From Candidatus Sulfopaludibacter sp. SbA4 (GTDB lineage: Bacteria > Acidobacteriota > Terriglobia > Bryobacterales > Bryobacteraceae): a stretch of DNA of 41,786 nt. How positions within the stretch are numbered: position 1 is the first letter of the stretch; each line of letters opens with the position of its first letter. Location of the stretch: contig OMOG01000223.1 of the NCBI GenBank assembly GCA_900290305.1, forward strand, positions 1 to 41,786, in the 5' to 3' direction. This document shows, one piece after another, positions 34,024 to 41,786 of the stretch. The notes under the pieces are model-generated. The model ran no database searches. It was not told where the DNA came from and worked only from the letters and a program-made list of their open reading frames with translations. Position numbers and translations under genes: made by a program.

Positions 34024-34901
34024 TGCGCGATTACATCGAATTGACCAAGCCGCGAATCACCTGGCTGATCCTCATGAGCACGGGGATCGGTTATTTCTTC
34101 GGCCTGCGCGGGGCCGCGAGCTGGTGGGAATTCCTCAAGAGCATTCCGTACGTTTCGCTGCTCCACACCATCATCGGGACGGGGCTGATCGCCTCGGGCA
34201 CGGCCGCGCTCAACCAGTGGTACGAGCGCGAGGCCGACCGCAAGATGCGTCGAACCTCGGACCGTCCACTGCCGTCGGGCCGTCTTTCGGCGCCGCGCGC
34301 GCTGGCCTTCGGGGCAGCGCTTTCGGTGGCGGGATTCGTGGAATTGTGGCTGGGAGTGAATCTGCTCTCGGGCCTGATCGGCGCCTTCACGCTGGCCAGC
34401 TATCTTTTCCTCTACACCCCGATGAAGCAGCGGACCTGGTGGTCCACCACGGTCGGCGCGTTCCCCGGCGCGATGCCGCCGATGATTGGCTACGCCGCCG
34501 CGGCGGGCACGCTGACCAAGGAATCGTGGGTGCTGTTTGCCATCCTGTTCCTCTGGCAGTTCCCGCACTTCTATTCCATCGCATGGATGTACCGGGACGA
34601 CTACGCCCGCGCCGGCATCCGCATGCTTCCCGTGGTAGAACCGGACGGCCGCTCGACCGCGCGGCAGATCGTGCTCTACGGTATCGCGCTGATTCCGGTG
34701 AGCCTGGTGCCGGCCCTGCTCGGCATGTCGGGACGCATCTACCTGGTTGGGGCGCTGCTGCTGGGCTTGTGGTTCCTGTACTCGGGCGTGCGGGTGGCGC
34801 TGGAGCGCAGCCTGGTGCGCGCGCGCAATGTGCTCATCACGTCGGTGTTCTACCTTCCGCTCATCTATGGGCTTATGCTCTTAGATAGGCCCGGCCTGTG
34901 A
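34023..34901 (+). CDS. ctaB: Protoheme IX farnesyltransferase (heme O synthase)
   Basis: UbiA-family membrane prenyltransferase that makes heme O, the CtaA substrate. 292 residues from the ATG at 34023 in the TGATG overlap. The prenyl-diphosphate site reads NQWYEREADRKMRRTSDRPL, and YTPMKQRTWWSTTVGAFPGA and YRDDYARAGIRML are typical. About nine membrane helices are visible. The next gene starts at the GTGA overlapping its stop, so the cluster is one operon. Confidence 0.95.
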   Translation: MRDYIELTKPRITWLILMSTGIGYFFGLRGAASWWEFLKSIPYVSLLHTIIGTGLIASGTAALNQWYEREADRKMRRTSDRPLPSGRLSAPRALAFGAALSVAGFVELWLGVNLLSGLIGAFTLASYLFLYTPMKQRTWWSTTVGAFPGAMPPMIGYAAAAGTLTKESWVLFAILFLWQFPHFYSIAWMYRDDYARAGIRMLPVVEPDGRSTARQIVLYGIALIPVSLVPALLGMSGRIYLVGALLLGLWFLYSGVRVALERSLVRARNVLITSVFYLPLIYGLMLLDRPGL

Positions 34902-35806
34902 TTGAAGTTCAAAAAATAACTCATAAGTACGGAGACCGCATCGCGCTCTCGAACGTCAGCTTCGACGTGAAGAAGGGAGAGATCTTCGGCCTGCTGGGGC
35001 CGAACGGCGGCGGCAAGTCCACGCTCTTCCGCATTCTCTCGACCATGATGGTGCCGACCGACGGGCATGCCATCATCGCGGGGCAGGACGTGGAGCAAAA
35101 CCCCGCCGCGGTCCGCCGGCACGTGGGCGTGGTCTTCCAGACGCAGAGCCTGGACAAGGCGCTCACCGTGCAGGAAAACCTGCGCGCGCAGGGCCATCTG
35201 CACGGGCTCAGCGGCGTGATCCTGCATGACCGCATGGAGCGGGCGATGGAGCGGCTGGGCCTCTCCGACCGCCGCAAGGACCTGGTGGAGACGCTCTCGG
35301 GCGGCCTGAAGCGCCGCGTGGAAATTGCCAAGGCGCTGCTGCATCAGCCGCAGGTGCTGTTGATGGACGAGGCATCCACGGGTCTCGATCCGGCGGCGCG
35401 GCGCGACCTCTCGCGGCATGTCGAGAATCTGCGCCAGAGCGAAGGCGTCACCATCCTGCTCACCACCCACATTCTCGAAGAGGCAGACCGCTGCGACCGG
35501 CTGGTGCTGCTGCACCAGGGCAAGATCGTGGCGGAAGGAACGCCGGGCGAGTTGCGGTCACGGATCGGCGGCGATGTAGTGGTACTGGAAACGGCGGACA
35601 CGAAGACTCTCGCGGCGAAGATCGAGCAGCGCTTCGGACTGCATCCATCGGTGATGGACGGGAGGGTGCGCGTCGAGATCCAAAACGGCCACCGCTTCAT
35701 CACCGAGGTGGTGGAGGCGTTTCCGGGCGCCATCGAATCAGTGGGCCTGCACAAGCCCACGCTCGAGGATGTGTTTGTACGGGAAACGGGGGCCTCGATT
35801 GAATAG
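34898..35806 (+). CDS. ABC transporter ATP-binding protein
   Basis: 302 residues from the GTG at 34898. Walker A GLLGPNGGGKST (about 35-46), Q-loop VVFQTQSLD, signature LSGGLKRR, Walker B VLLMDEASTGLDP and the switch His in LLTTHILEEADR are all intact. The C-terminal ~80 residues are the extension usual in ABC-2/drug or NodI-type exporters. It pairs with the permease at 35899 and lies between ctaB and SCO1. Pairs like this occur in oxidase-assembly clusters of several phyla, but the substrate is unknown. Confidence 0.93.
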   Translation: MIEVQKITHKYGDRIALSNVSFDVKKGEIFGLLGPNGGGKSTLFRILSTMMVPTDGHAIIAGQDVEQNPAAVRRHVGVVFQTQSLDKALTVQENLRAQGHLHGLSGVILHDRMERAMERLGLSDRRKDLVETLSGGLKRRVEIAKALLHQPQVLLMDEASTGLDPAARRDLSRHVENLRQSEGVTILLTTHILEEADRCDRLVLLHQGKIVAEGTPGELRSRIGGDVVVLETADTKTLAAKIEQRFGLHPSVMDGRVRVEIQNGHRFITEVVEAFPGAIESVGLHKPTLEDVFVRETGASIE

Positions 35807-35825
35807 CACGCCCAGCTCCGCCAAG

Positions 35826-35870
35826 CGCCGAGACGAGTCTCGGCGCGGCACGCATGAGTGCGTGCGCCAC
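35826..35870 (-). repeat. GTGG-type palindromic (REP-like) element 2, ABC gene junction
   Basis: Minus strand begins GTGGCGCACGCACTCATGCG. Hairpins are GCACGCA/TGCGTGC (35848-35865) and CGCCGAGA/TCTCGGCG (35826-35845). It fills the gap between the ATPase stop and the permease start; the ATG at 35854 lies within it and is unlikely to be used. Confidence 0.8.
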
Positions 35871-35898
35871 GTCTCGGGCCGGGCAATGGAGGGACTCG

Positions 35899-36639
35899 GT
35901 GGGTAGCTTTTTCTTGCCGGCCGCCACACTTTGGCAGCGCGAGCTGGTGCGCTTCTGGCGCCAGAAGAGCCGCGTGATGGGTGTTGTGGCCTCTCCGCTG
36001 GTTTTCTGGCTGTTGATCGGCTACGGTTCGAACGACCTGGCGCGCTTCTACTCGGGAGCGCTGGTTCTGACCGTGATGTTTTCGGCGATCTTCTCGACCA
36101 TCTCGATCATCGAGGACCGCCGCGAAGGCTTTCTGCTATCCATGCTGGTTTCACCGGCGCCCCGCACCAGCATGGTCTTGGGCAAGATTCTGGGCTCCGC
36201 GACATTAGCATGGATCCAAGGACTGATTTTTCTCGCATTCGCGCCGCTGGCCGGAGTGAGGATCTCGCTGCTCGAACTGATCCCGGTAGCGGCCGCGATA
36301 TTTCTGATCTCCTTCACGCTCACCGGCCTCGGCTTCGTGATTGCGTGGAGGATGGACTCGACCTCGGGCTTTCATGCCATCATGAACCTGCTGCTGGTGC
36401 CCATGTGGATGGTGTCGGGATCGCTGTTCCCGATGGCCACGGCGCACGGTGCGATCAAGGCGATCATGTGGGTGAACCCGCTGACGTATTCCATCTCGCT
36501 GCTGAACTACGAGCTGCGGCTGCCGAACGCATCGCCGGGACCAGTGGAGAGCGTCACGGTGACCGCGGCGTTCGGGGTGGTGCTGCTGCTGATCTCGGGC
36601 GTCATGGCCGCGCAAAAAGCTACCAAGAGTGCGGCGTGA
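35899..36639 (+). CDS. ABC-2 type transporter permease
   Basis: 246 residues from the GTG at 35899, preceded by GGAGGG with about 5-nt spacing. An in-frame ATG at 35854 exists, but it lies in repeat element 2. Six hydrophobic segments are visible, e.g. VMGVVASPLVFWLLIGYG, VLTVMFSAIFSTISIIE, FLISFTLTGLGFVIAW and AFGVVLLLISGVMAA. EDRREGFLLSMLVSPAPR is the usual cytoplasmic coupling loop of ABC-2 exporters. It works with the upstream ATPase; SCO1 starts at its GTGA stop overlap. Confidence 0.9.
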   Translation: MGSFFLPAATLWQRELVRFWRQKSRVMGVVASPLVFWLLIGYGSNDLARFYSGALVLTVMFSAIFSTISIIEDRREGFLLSMLVSPAPRTSMVLGKILGSATLAWIQGLIFLAFAPLAGVRISLLELIPVAAAIFLISFTLTGLGFVIAWRMDSTSGFHAIMNLLLVPMWMVSGSLFPMATAHGAIKAIMWVNPLTYSISLLNYELRLPNASPGPVESVTVTAAFGVVLLLISGVMAAQKATKSAA

Positions 36640-37193
36640 AAGTGGCACAGGCATTCCTGCCTGTGTTGTTCTTACTCACCGGTTGCATGCAGCCGAAGCC
36701 CCTCGCCGTGATGGGTGAGGTCCCGGAGTTTCAACTGACTGCTCAGACGGGGCAGGACTTCGACAGCAAGTCGCTCGATGGGCACATCTGGGTGGCGGAC
36801 TTCATTTACACGACTTGCGACGGGCCGTGCCCGATGATGACCGCGCAGATGCACCGGGTGCAGATCTCGACGGCCGAGACTCCGGATGTCAAGCTGGTCT
36901 CGTTCACCGTGGACCCCAAGCACGATACGCCCCCGGTGCTGGCCGCGTACGCCAAACATTTCAAGCCCGACTTCGACCGCTGGTATTTCCTGACCGGCGA
37001 ACAGGCGCGGCTGAACGACATCGCGCTCAAAGGCTTCAAGCTGAACGGCGTTGATGGTACGATGACGCACAGCACGCGCTTCGTGCTGGTGGACCGCAGC
37101 CGGCACATCCGCGGCTATTACATCAGCTCCGAGGATGCCTTCATGCCGCAACTGATCCACGACATCCGCCAACTGGAGCGGGAGAAATCATGA
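36636..37193 (+). CDS. SCO1/SenC copper-delivery lipoprotein with a repeat-derived signal peptide
   Basis: Inserts copper into the CuA centre of cytochrome c oxidase. 185 residues from the GTG at 36636, overlapping the permease stop by 4 nt. The thioredoxin-fold has the copper site TTCDGPCPMM (CxxxCP) and the third-ligand region MTHSTRFVLVD. The N-terminus VKVAQAFLPVLFLLTGC is a lipoprotein signal with lipobox LTGC; its first ten codons are a GTGG-type palindromic element (36642-36665), so the export signal is built partly from a repeat. No other in-frame start would give a signal peptide. The next gene begins at ATGA over its stop. Confidence 0.92.
   Translation: MKVAQAFLPVLFLLTGCMQPKPLAVMGEVPEFQLTAQTGQDFDSKSLDGHIWVADFIYTTCDGPCPMMTAQMHRVQISTAETPDVKLVSFTVDPKHDTPPVLAAYAKHFKPDFDRWYFLTGEQARLNDIALKGFKLNGVDGTMTHSTRFVLVDRSRHIRGYYISSEDAFMPQLIHDIRQLEREKS
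36642..36665 (+). repeat. GTGG-type palindromic (REP-like) element 3, in the SCO1 signal peptide
   Basis: GTGG followed by CACAGGCA-TTCC-TGCCTGTG, an 8-bp stem. In the SCO1 frame it reads VAQAFLPV. Same core as element 4. Confidence 0.85.
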
Positions 37194-38436
37194 CGCCTTT
37201 ACTGCCCACGGTGAATGCCTTTCTCAACGCCACGGCCGCGGTGTTGCTGGTGTGGGGCTATACGCTGATCCGGCGCAAGCAGATCCAGATCCATCGCAAA
37301 GTCATGACGACGGCCTTCGTCACATCGTGCCTTTTCCTGGTGTGCTACATCGTGTACCACGTACAGGTGGGCAGCGTGAAGTTCCCGGGGACGGGGGCCA
37401 TCCGCACGATCTACTTGACGATTCTCGGGACGCACACGGTGCTCGCGGCGACCGTCCCAGTGCTGGCGATCATCACGCTGCGGCGCGGACTGGCCGCGCG
37501 TTACGACAAACACCGGCGCATCGCGCGCTGGACGCTGCCCATCTGGCTGTATGTCAGCGTCACGGGGGTGGTGGTGTATGCGATGCTGTATCACATGCCC
37601 GCCCAGGCACAGACGCCGAAGATCCTGGTACACGGGCACCGCGGCGCGCGTGCCCGCAGGCCGGAGAACACGATCCCCGCTTTCGAATACGCCATCGGGC
37701 AGGGCGTGGACGCGCTCGAAATGGACATGGCGGTGACGAAGGACAACGTCATCGTCATCTCGCACGACCCGATCCTGGAAGGCCCCGTTTGCAACGGGCC
37801 GCAACCCAAGGCGGTGATCCACGAGCTGACGCTCGCGGAGGTGCGCCAGTGGGATTGCGGCAATGTGCGAAATCCGCTCTTCGCGAATCAGCAGACGGTG
37901 CCGGGCACTCGCATCCCCACGCTCGACGATGTGTTCAAGCTGGCCCCGCGCGGCAGCTTCGATTACAACATCGAGACCAAGAGCTTTCCGGACAAGCCGC
38001 AATACACTCCCTCGCCCGAGGAGTTTTCGCGGATGGTGCTGGCGAAGATCCGCGAGTACCAGATCGAGAAGCGGATTATTCTGCAGTCGTTCGACTTCCG
38101 CACCCTGGTGGCGATGAAGAAGCTGGCTCCGGAGATACGGCTCTCGGCGCTCACGGAGTTCGACCAGCGCGACTTCCCCGCGATCGCGAAAGAAGCGCAG
38201 GCCGATATCATCTCACCGAATTTCCGGCTGCGCAGGCCGATATCATCTCACCGAATTTCCGGCTGGTGACTCCTGCAAAAGTGGCGGCGGCGCACCAGGC
38301 GGGCTTGCAGGTGGTGCCTTGGACGGTGAACAATCCGGCCGATTGGGACCGGATGATCGAGGCCAAGGTGGACGCGATCATTTCAGACGACCCGGCAGAG
38401 TTGATTGCGTATCTGAAATCGCGCCATTTGCGGTGA
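37190..38436 (+). CDS. DUF420 membrane domain fused to a glycerophosphodiester phosphodiesterase, frameshifted
   Basis: From the ATG at 37190 (ATGA overlap with SCO1). Residues about 1-140 form four membrane helices with IQIHRKVM, YIVYHVQVG, LGTHTVLAA and KHRRIARWTLP, the histidine pattern of DUF420 (CtaM/YozB-like, oxidase assembly). Without a break, GDPD motifs follow: VHGHRGARARRPENTIPAF, ALEMDMAVTKDNVIVISHDP and FDYNIETKS. The last helix of DUF420 (VVVYAMLYHMPAQAQ) would place the phosphodiesterase outside the cytoplasm. A perfect 35-bp tandem duplication (38195-38229, 38230-38264) shifts the frame; as read it stops at 38269. One copy removed gives 403 residues ending VDAIISDDPAELIAYLKSR at 38436. 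Confidence 0.82.
38195..38264. repeat. 35-bp perfect tandem duplication breaking the DUF420-GDPD gene
   Basis: Identical adjacent copies at 38195-38229 and 38230-38264, starting GCGCAGGCCGATATC and ending TTTCCGGCT. 35 is not a multiple of three; one copy restores the phosphodiesterase C-terminus. Confidence 0.95.
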
Positions 38437-38457
38437 GGCTTGGCAGTACTCTGAAAA

Positions 38458-40830
38458 ATGCTGGACGGGCAGACCATTTCGCACTATCGCATCCTCTCGC
38501 GCCTGGGCGCGGGCGGCATGGGCGAGGTCTACCTGGCGGAGGACACGGAGCTTGGGCGCACCGTCGCGCTGAAAGTTCTGCCGGCCGACCTGGCCACGGA
38601 CCGGGCGCGATTGAACCGCTTCGCGCAGGAGGCGCGGTCCGCGTCAGCGTTGAATCATCCCAACGTCGCCCATATCTACGAATTTCGCGAGGCCCCAGTT
38701 CTTCCGACCGGACAAGTCGTCCGATTCCTGGCGATGGAGTACGTGGAAGGCGAGACCTTGAGTGCGCGCATCAAGGGACAGCCGCTCGCCGTGGAGCCGA
38801 TGCTGGAGATCGCCATCCAGGTGGCCGATGCGCTGGATGCCGCGCACGGCAAGGGGATCGTGCATCGCGACATCAAGCCGGCCAACATCATGATCACGCC
38901 GCGGGGGCAGGCCAAGGTGCTCGATTTCGGGTTGGCCAAGCTGGCGCCGGGAGCCGCGCCGGCATCGGCGGCCAGCGAGATGGCCACGCAGGCCCTCACG
39001 GATCCGGGCGTGGTCATGGGCACGATCCGGTACATGAGCCCGGAGCAGGCGCTGGGCCGCGAGGTGGACACGCGCAGCGACATCTTCTCCTTTGCGGCCG
39101 TGCTCTACGAGATGGCTACGGGCCGGGCGCCATTCACGGCTCCGACCGCCGCCGAGACCATGCAGCAGATCCTGCAATCGCAGCCGGAGGCGATTGCGCG
39201 CTTCAACTACAACGTGCCGCCCGAGCTGGAGCGCATCATTCGCAAGGGTCTGGAGAAGGACAAGGAGCGGCGGTACCAGTCGGCGCGCGAGATGCTGGTC
39301 GACCTGCGCAACCTGCGGCGTGACACCTCGACAGGCTCCGTGACGACGGCCGCGCCGGCGCCGAAAACGCGGCGGACCTGGATGGCGGCGGCACTGCTCG
39401 CGGTGCTGGGCGGCGGGGCCGTTCTCCTGTGGATGCTTTACGGCCGCGGCGGGCGGATCGATTCCATCGCGGTGCTGCCGTTCGCCAACGCAGGCGGCGA
39501 TTCCAACACCGAGTATCTGAGCGACGGCATCACCGAGGCGCTCATCAACAGCCTCTCGCAGCTTCCCAACCTGACGGTGATCTCCCGCAGCGCCGTGTTC
39601 CGTTACAAGGGCAAAGACACGGACCCGCAGACCGCGGGCAAAGCGCTCGGCGTCGAGGCCGTGCTCACGGGCCGCGTGGTCGAGCGCGCCGACACGCTTT
39701 CGATCTCGGCCGAGCTGGTGAACGCCCGCAACAACGGACAGATCTGGGGCGAGCGCTACGACCGCAAGCTGGCCGACATCCTGGCGCTGCAGGATGAGAT
39801 CTCGAAAGACGTTGCCGAGAAGTTGCGCGCGCGGCTGGAGCGCGCTGAGGCCCCGCGCGCCTCCAAACGTCCGACCGAAAACAGCGAGGCTTACCGGTTT
39901 TACCTGCAGGGCCGCTACCATCTCAACCAGTACTCGCCGGACGGGACCAAGAAGGCACTCGACTACTTCCGGCAGGCGCTCACCGCGGATCCGCGTTACG
40001 CGCGGGCCTACGCGGGAATATCCGAAGCATACATGGTCGGCCAGTTTCTGGAGGTCTTTCCCGTATCGCAGGCCATGCCGCTGTCGAAGCAGGCAGCGCT
40101 CAAGGCGATCGAGTTGGACGAGAACGTTGCGGAAGCCCACACCTCGTTAGGAATTGTCAAATATCAGTTCGATGCGGACTGGCCCGCGTCGCTGAAAGAG
40201 TTTCAGCGAGCGCTCGAGCTGAACCCGAACGATGTCGTCATCTACGACTGGTACTCCTGGCCCCTGATGGTGCTGGGGCGGAACCAGGAGGCGATTAGCA
40301 TCATCAACCGGGGCCTGGCCCTGGATCCTCTTTACGCTTCATTGAAGTTCGATCTGGCCACAGCGTACTATTACGGCCGGCAGTATGACCGTGCGATCGA
40401 AGAGGCGAGGGCGACGCTGGAACAGCAGCCCGACATCATTCCCGGTTACATAACCCTGGGGAGCGCGCACGCGGCGAAAAAGCAGTTCGCCGAGGCCACC
40501 GCGACTTTCCAGCGGATGCAACAGGCCACCGAGGCCCATTTTGCCGTCGGATACCTGGGCTGGGTGGCCGCGATTTCCGGCAAGCCGGAGGAAGCGCGGA
40601 GACTGCTGCGAACGCTCGAGGATGGCAAGCACTCGAACGTTTCGCCCTGGGGCGCCGCCCTGATCCACTTGGGATTGGGAGAAAAGCAGCAGGCCTTGGA
40701 CGGTCTCGAGAAAACCGCCGACGAGCATTCCATATTCACCACGATACTGAAGGTCGATGCCACGTTCGACCCGTTACGCGCGGAGCCTCGGTTTCAAAAA
40801 CTGCTGCGGCGTCTGGGACTGGCGGAGTGA
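38458..40830 (+). CDS. Ser/Thr protein kinase with TolB-like domain and TPR repeats
   Basis: 790 residues. Kinase domain (about 8-275): glycine loop [16 protein letters not shown] lysine, [12 protein letters not shown] with catalytic Asp about 138, and [19 protein letters not shown] follows. One membrane helix at about 305-327 ([20 protein letters not shown]) puts the rest outside the cytoplasm. Next comes a TolB/FlgO-like alpha-beta domain (about 338-460, [22 protein letters not shown]) and TPR repeats to the end. This layout is abundant in Acidobacteriota; signals and targets are unknown. It starts 21 bp after the previous stop and is convergent with the M16 peptidase. Confidence 0.95.
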   Translation: MLDGQTISHYRILSRLGAGGMGEVYLAEDTELGRTVALKVLPADLATDRARLNRFAQEARSASALNHPNVAHIYEFREAPVLPTGQVVRFLAMEYVEGETLSARIKGQPLAVEPMLEIAIQVADALDAAHGKGIVHRDIKPANIMITPRGQAKVLDFGLAKLAPGAAPASAASEMATQALTDPGVVMGTIRYMSPEQALGREVDTRSDIFSFAAVLYEMATGRAPFTAPTAAETMQQILQSQPEAIARFNYNVPPELERIIRKGLEKDKERRYQSAREMLVDLRNLRRDTSTGSVTTAAPAPKTRRTWMAAALLAVLGGGAVLLWMLYGRGGRIDSIAVLPFANAGGDSNTEYLSDGITEALINSLSQLPNLTVISRSAVFRYKGKDTDPQTAGKALGVEAVLTGRVVERADTLSISAELVNARNNGQIWGERYDRKLADILALQDEISKDVAEKLRARLERAEAPRASKRPTENSEAYRFYLQGRYHLNQYSPDGTKKALDYFRQALTADPRYARAYAGISEAYMVGQFLEVFPVSQAMPLSKQAALKAIELDENVAEAHTSLGIVKYQFDADWPASLKEFQRALELNPNDVVIYDWYSWPLMVLGRNQEAISIINRGLALDPLYASLKFDLATAYYYGRQYDRAIEEARATLEQQPDIIPGYITLGSAHAAKKQFAEATATFQRMQQATEAHFAVGYLGWVAAISGKPEEARRLLRTLEDGKHSNVSPWGAALIHLGLGEKQQALDGLEKTADEHSIFTTILKVDATFDPLRAEPRFQKLLRRLGLAE

Positions 40831-40839
40831 CTTGAAGAA

Positions 40840-40863
40840 CACAGGCAAGAATGCCTGTGCCAC
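40840..40863 (-). repeat. GTGG-type palindromic (REP-like) element 4, convergent gene gap
   Basis: Minus strand GTGG-CACAGGCA-TTCT-TGCCTGTG. It fills the 32-bp gap between the convergent kinase and M16 genes, and its first base is the last base of the M16 stop codon. The hairpin could act on both transcripts' 3' ends. Confidence 0.85.
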
Positions 40864-41786
40864 TACTGGTACACTCCCGCGGCTTTGAAATCGCCGGCCT
40901 TGACGATCGAAAGGGCGGCGGAATCGATGTGCTTGCGGAAGGCGGCGCTGACCTGGTCGGGCGTGAGCGCGGCGATCTTCTGCTCCACTTGCTCGTCCCA
41001 CTTCATGGTGCGGCCCTCCTGTTCGTGCGAGGCCAGCGCGGTCAGCAGCGCCGCGTCGGTGGAGCGGGAGACCATACGCGAATCGAGAAACGCCTTTTTG
41101 GACGCGGCGACTTCGGCCGCGGAGAAGCCTTCCTTGAGCGTCTTCGCCAGCTCGTCCTTGAAGCTGAATTCCACCTTGGGTCCGTTCATCGGATTCAGGC
41201 TTACCGTGCCGGAGAGCATGGCGGAATCGCCCTCGACGGGGATGGCGACGCGCGCGTTGGCGCCGTAGCTCAGGCCTTCGCGGTTGCGGATGCGGTCGGA
41301 GATGTGCGAGGTAATGGGGCCGCCGAACATGTAGCCGGCGAGCAGCATGGCCGGGTAGTCGGGGTCGTTCTCGGACAGTTGGAAGCGCAGGCCGGCTTCG
41401 AACTGGGCGTTGGCCTTGTCGGGCGTTTCGATCTTCTGGTTGATGGCGGCGGGCGGCTTCTTGTAAGCGGCGACGATGGGCTTATACGCCATTGGCGTAT
41501 TCCAGTTGCCGAGCAGCTCGGCGGCAGCCTTCTGGACGGCAGCCTGATCGATCGGCCCGACGACGGCGAACACGCCGTAGTTGGCGCCGTAGAACTGGTC
41601 GTGGAATTTCTTGACGTCGTCGAGCGTGACCTTCTTCAACTCGGCGAGCTGCTCTTCGCGGGTGGCGTTATAGAGGACGTCGCCCTTGGCCCAGACGCTG
41701 AGGTGGCGTTGCAGGTTTTCGGTGGCGAGCTGGGTGGGCTCGGTGGGAACGTTCTCGAGGGCCTTGATGCGCTGCGCGAGCGAGCG
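40863..41786 (-). CDS. M16-family (insulinase-like) peptidase, N-terminal part outside window
   Basis: The minus-strand frame is open from the stop at 40863 to the window edge, giving the last ~307 residues. The visible part is the C-terminal, non-catalytic half typical of M16: LDDVKKFHDQFYGANYGVFAVVGPI, then RIRNREGLSYGANARV (the R/Y substrate-contact motif) and a final VSAAFRKHID segment. The zinc motif HxxEH would be upstream, outside the window, so activity cannot be judged. These proteins are usually exported in this phylum. It is convergent with the kinase. Confidence 0.88.
   Translation of the reverse strand, partial: RSLAQRIKALENVPTEPTQLATENLQRHLSVWAKGDVLYNATREEQLAELKKVTLDDVKKFHDQFYGANYGVFAVVGPIDQAAVQKAAAELLGNWNTPMAYKPIVAAYKKPPAAINQKIETPDKANAQFEAGLRFQLSENDPDYPAMLLAGYMFGGPITSHISDRIRNREGLSYGANARVAIPVEGDSAMLSGTVSLNPMNGPKVEFSFKDELAKTLKEGFSAAEVAASKKAFLDSRMVSRSTDAALLTALASHEQEGRTMKWDEQVEQKIAALTPDQVSAAFRKHIDSAALSIVKAGDFKAAGVYQ

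Noticed and set aside
35854-35898. ATG at 35854 as start of the ABC permease
   Set aside because: It lies inside a palindromic repeat and lacks a ribosome site; the GTG at 35899 has GGAGGG and a normal N-terminus.

Overview
The window looks like a chromosomal segment of a high-GC Acidobacteriota member, probably of the Solibacter/Bryobacterales branch. The main pointers are a 1445-residue secreted BACON-type repeat protein ending in the TIGR03437-like domain characteristic of Solibacter, a Ser/Thr kinase with TolB-like and TPR modules, GTGG-type palindromic repeats, and C/G-rich telomere-like spacers. No 16S rRNA is present, so the placement is inference.

Layout. 1-804: truncated IS630-family element. 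848-6648: an origin-type block with tRNA-Arg(CCT), purD, then mnmG-rsmG-parA-parB carrying two parS palindromes at the rsmG/parA junction, and a convergent MerR regulator. 6655-12256: a translationally coupled minus-strand pair, a secreted M48 protease fused to TPRs and an outer-membrane-barrel-like C-terminus, followed by a secreted TIM-barrel-like protein. 12526-15327: malQ and a glutamate dehydrogenase. 15454-17195: an overlapping AAA ATPase/DUF4276 pair of anti-phage type. 17236-20828: a glutaryl-CoA-dehydrogenase-like enzyme and a membrane-fused spermidine-synthase-like protein. 20944-25281: the BACON/TIGR03437 protein. 25300-26372: three tandem ~360-bp direct repeats. 26637-32353: a Rieske/split cytochrome b/octaheme cytochrome c complex. 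32425-38436: a cupredoxin lipoprotein and a cytochrome-oxidase assembly cluster (ctaA, ctaB, ABC ATPase, ABC permease, SCO1, DUF420 fused to a phosphodiesterase). 38458-40830: Ser/Thr kinase. 40863-end: partial M16 peptidase.

The strongest candidate for an undescribed system is the triple repeat at 25300-26372. Each unit carries on the minus strand a 25-codon reading frame with a near-perfect Shine-Dalgarno and a hydrophobic, cationic product, and on the plus strand a consensus TATAAT, a covarying 5' hairpin and a Rho-independent terminator that bracket an RNA fully antisense to that frame. Between units the frame changes only by synonymous or conservative codons and has no indels. This resembles a type I toxin-antitoxin locus in tandem, in the style of the E. 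coli LDR repeats.

Two genes, the octaheme cytochrome and the DUF420-phosphodiesterase fusion, are each frameshifted by a perfect tandem duplication (31 and 35 bp). These could be assembly errors or real reversible mutations. Four copies of a GTGG-type palindromic repeat sit in the oxidase-assembly/kinase region; one is read through inside ctaA and one supplies the lipoprotein signal sequence of SCO1.
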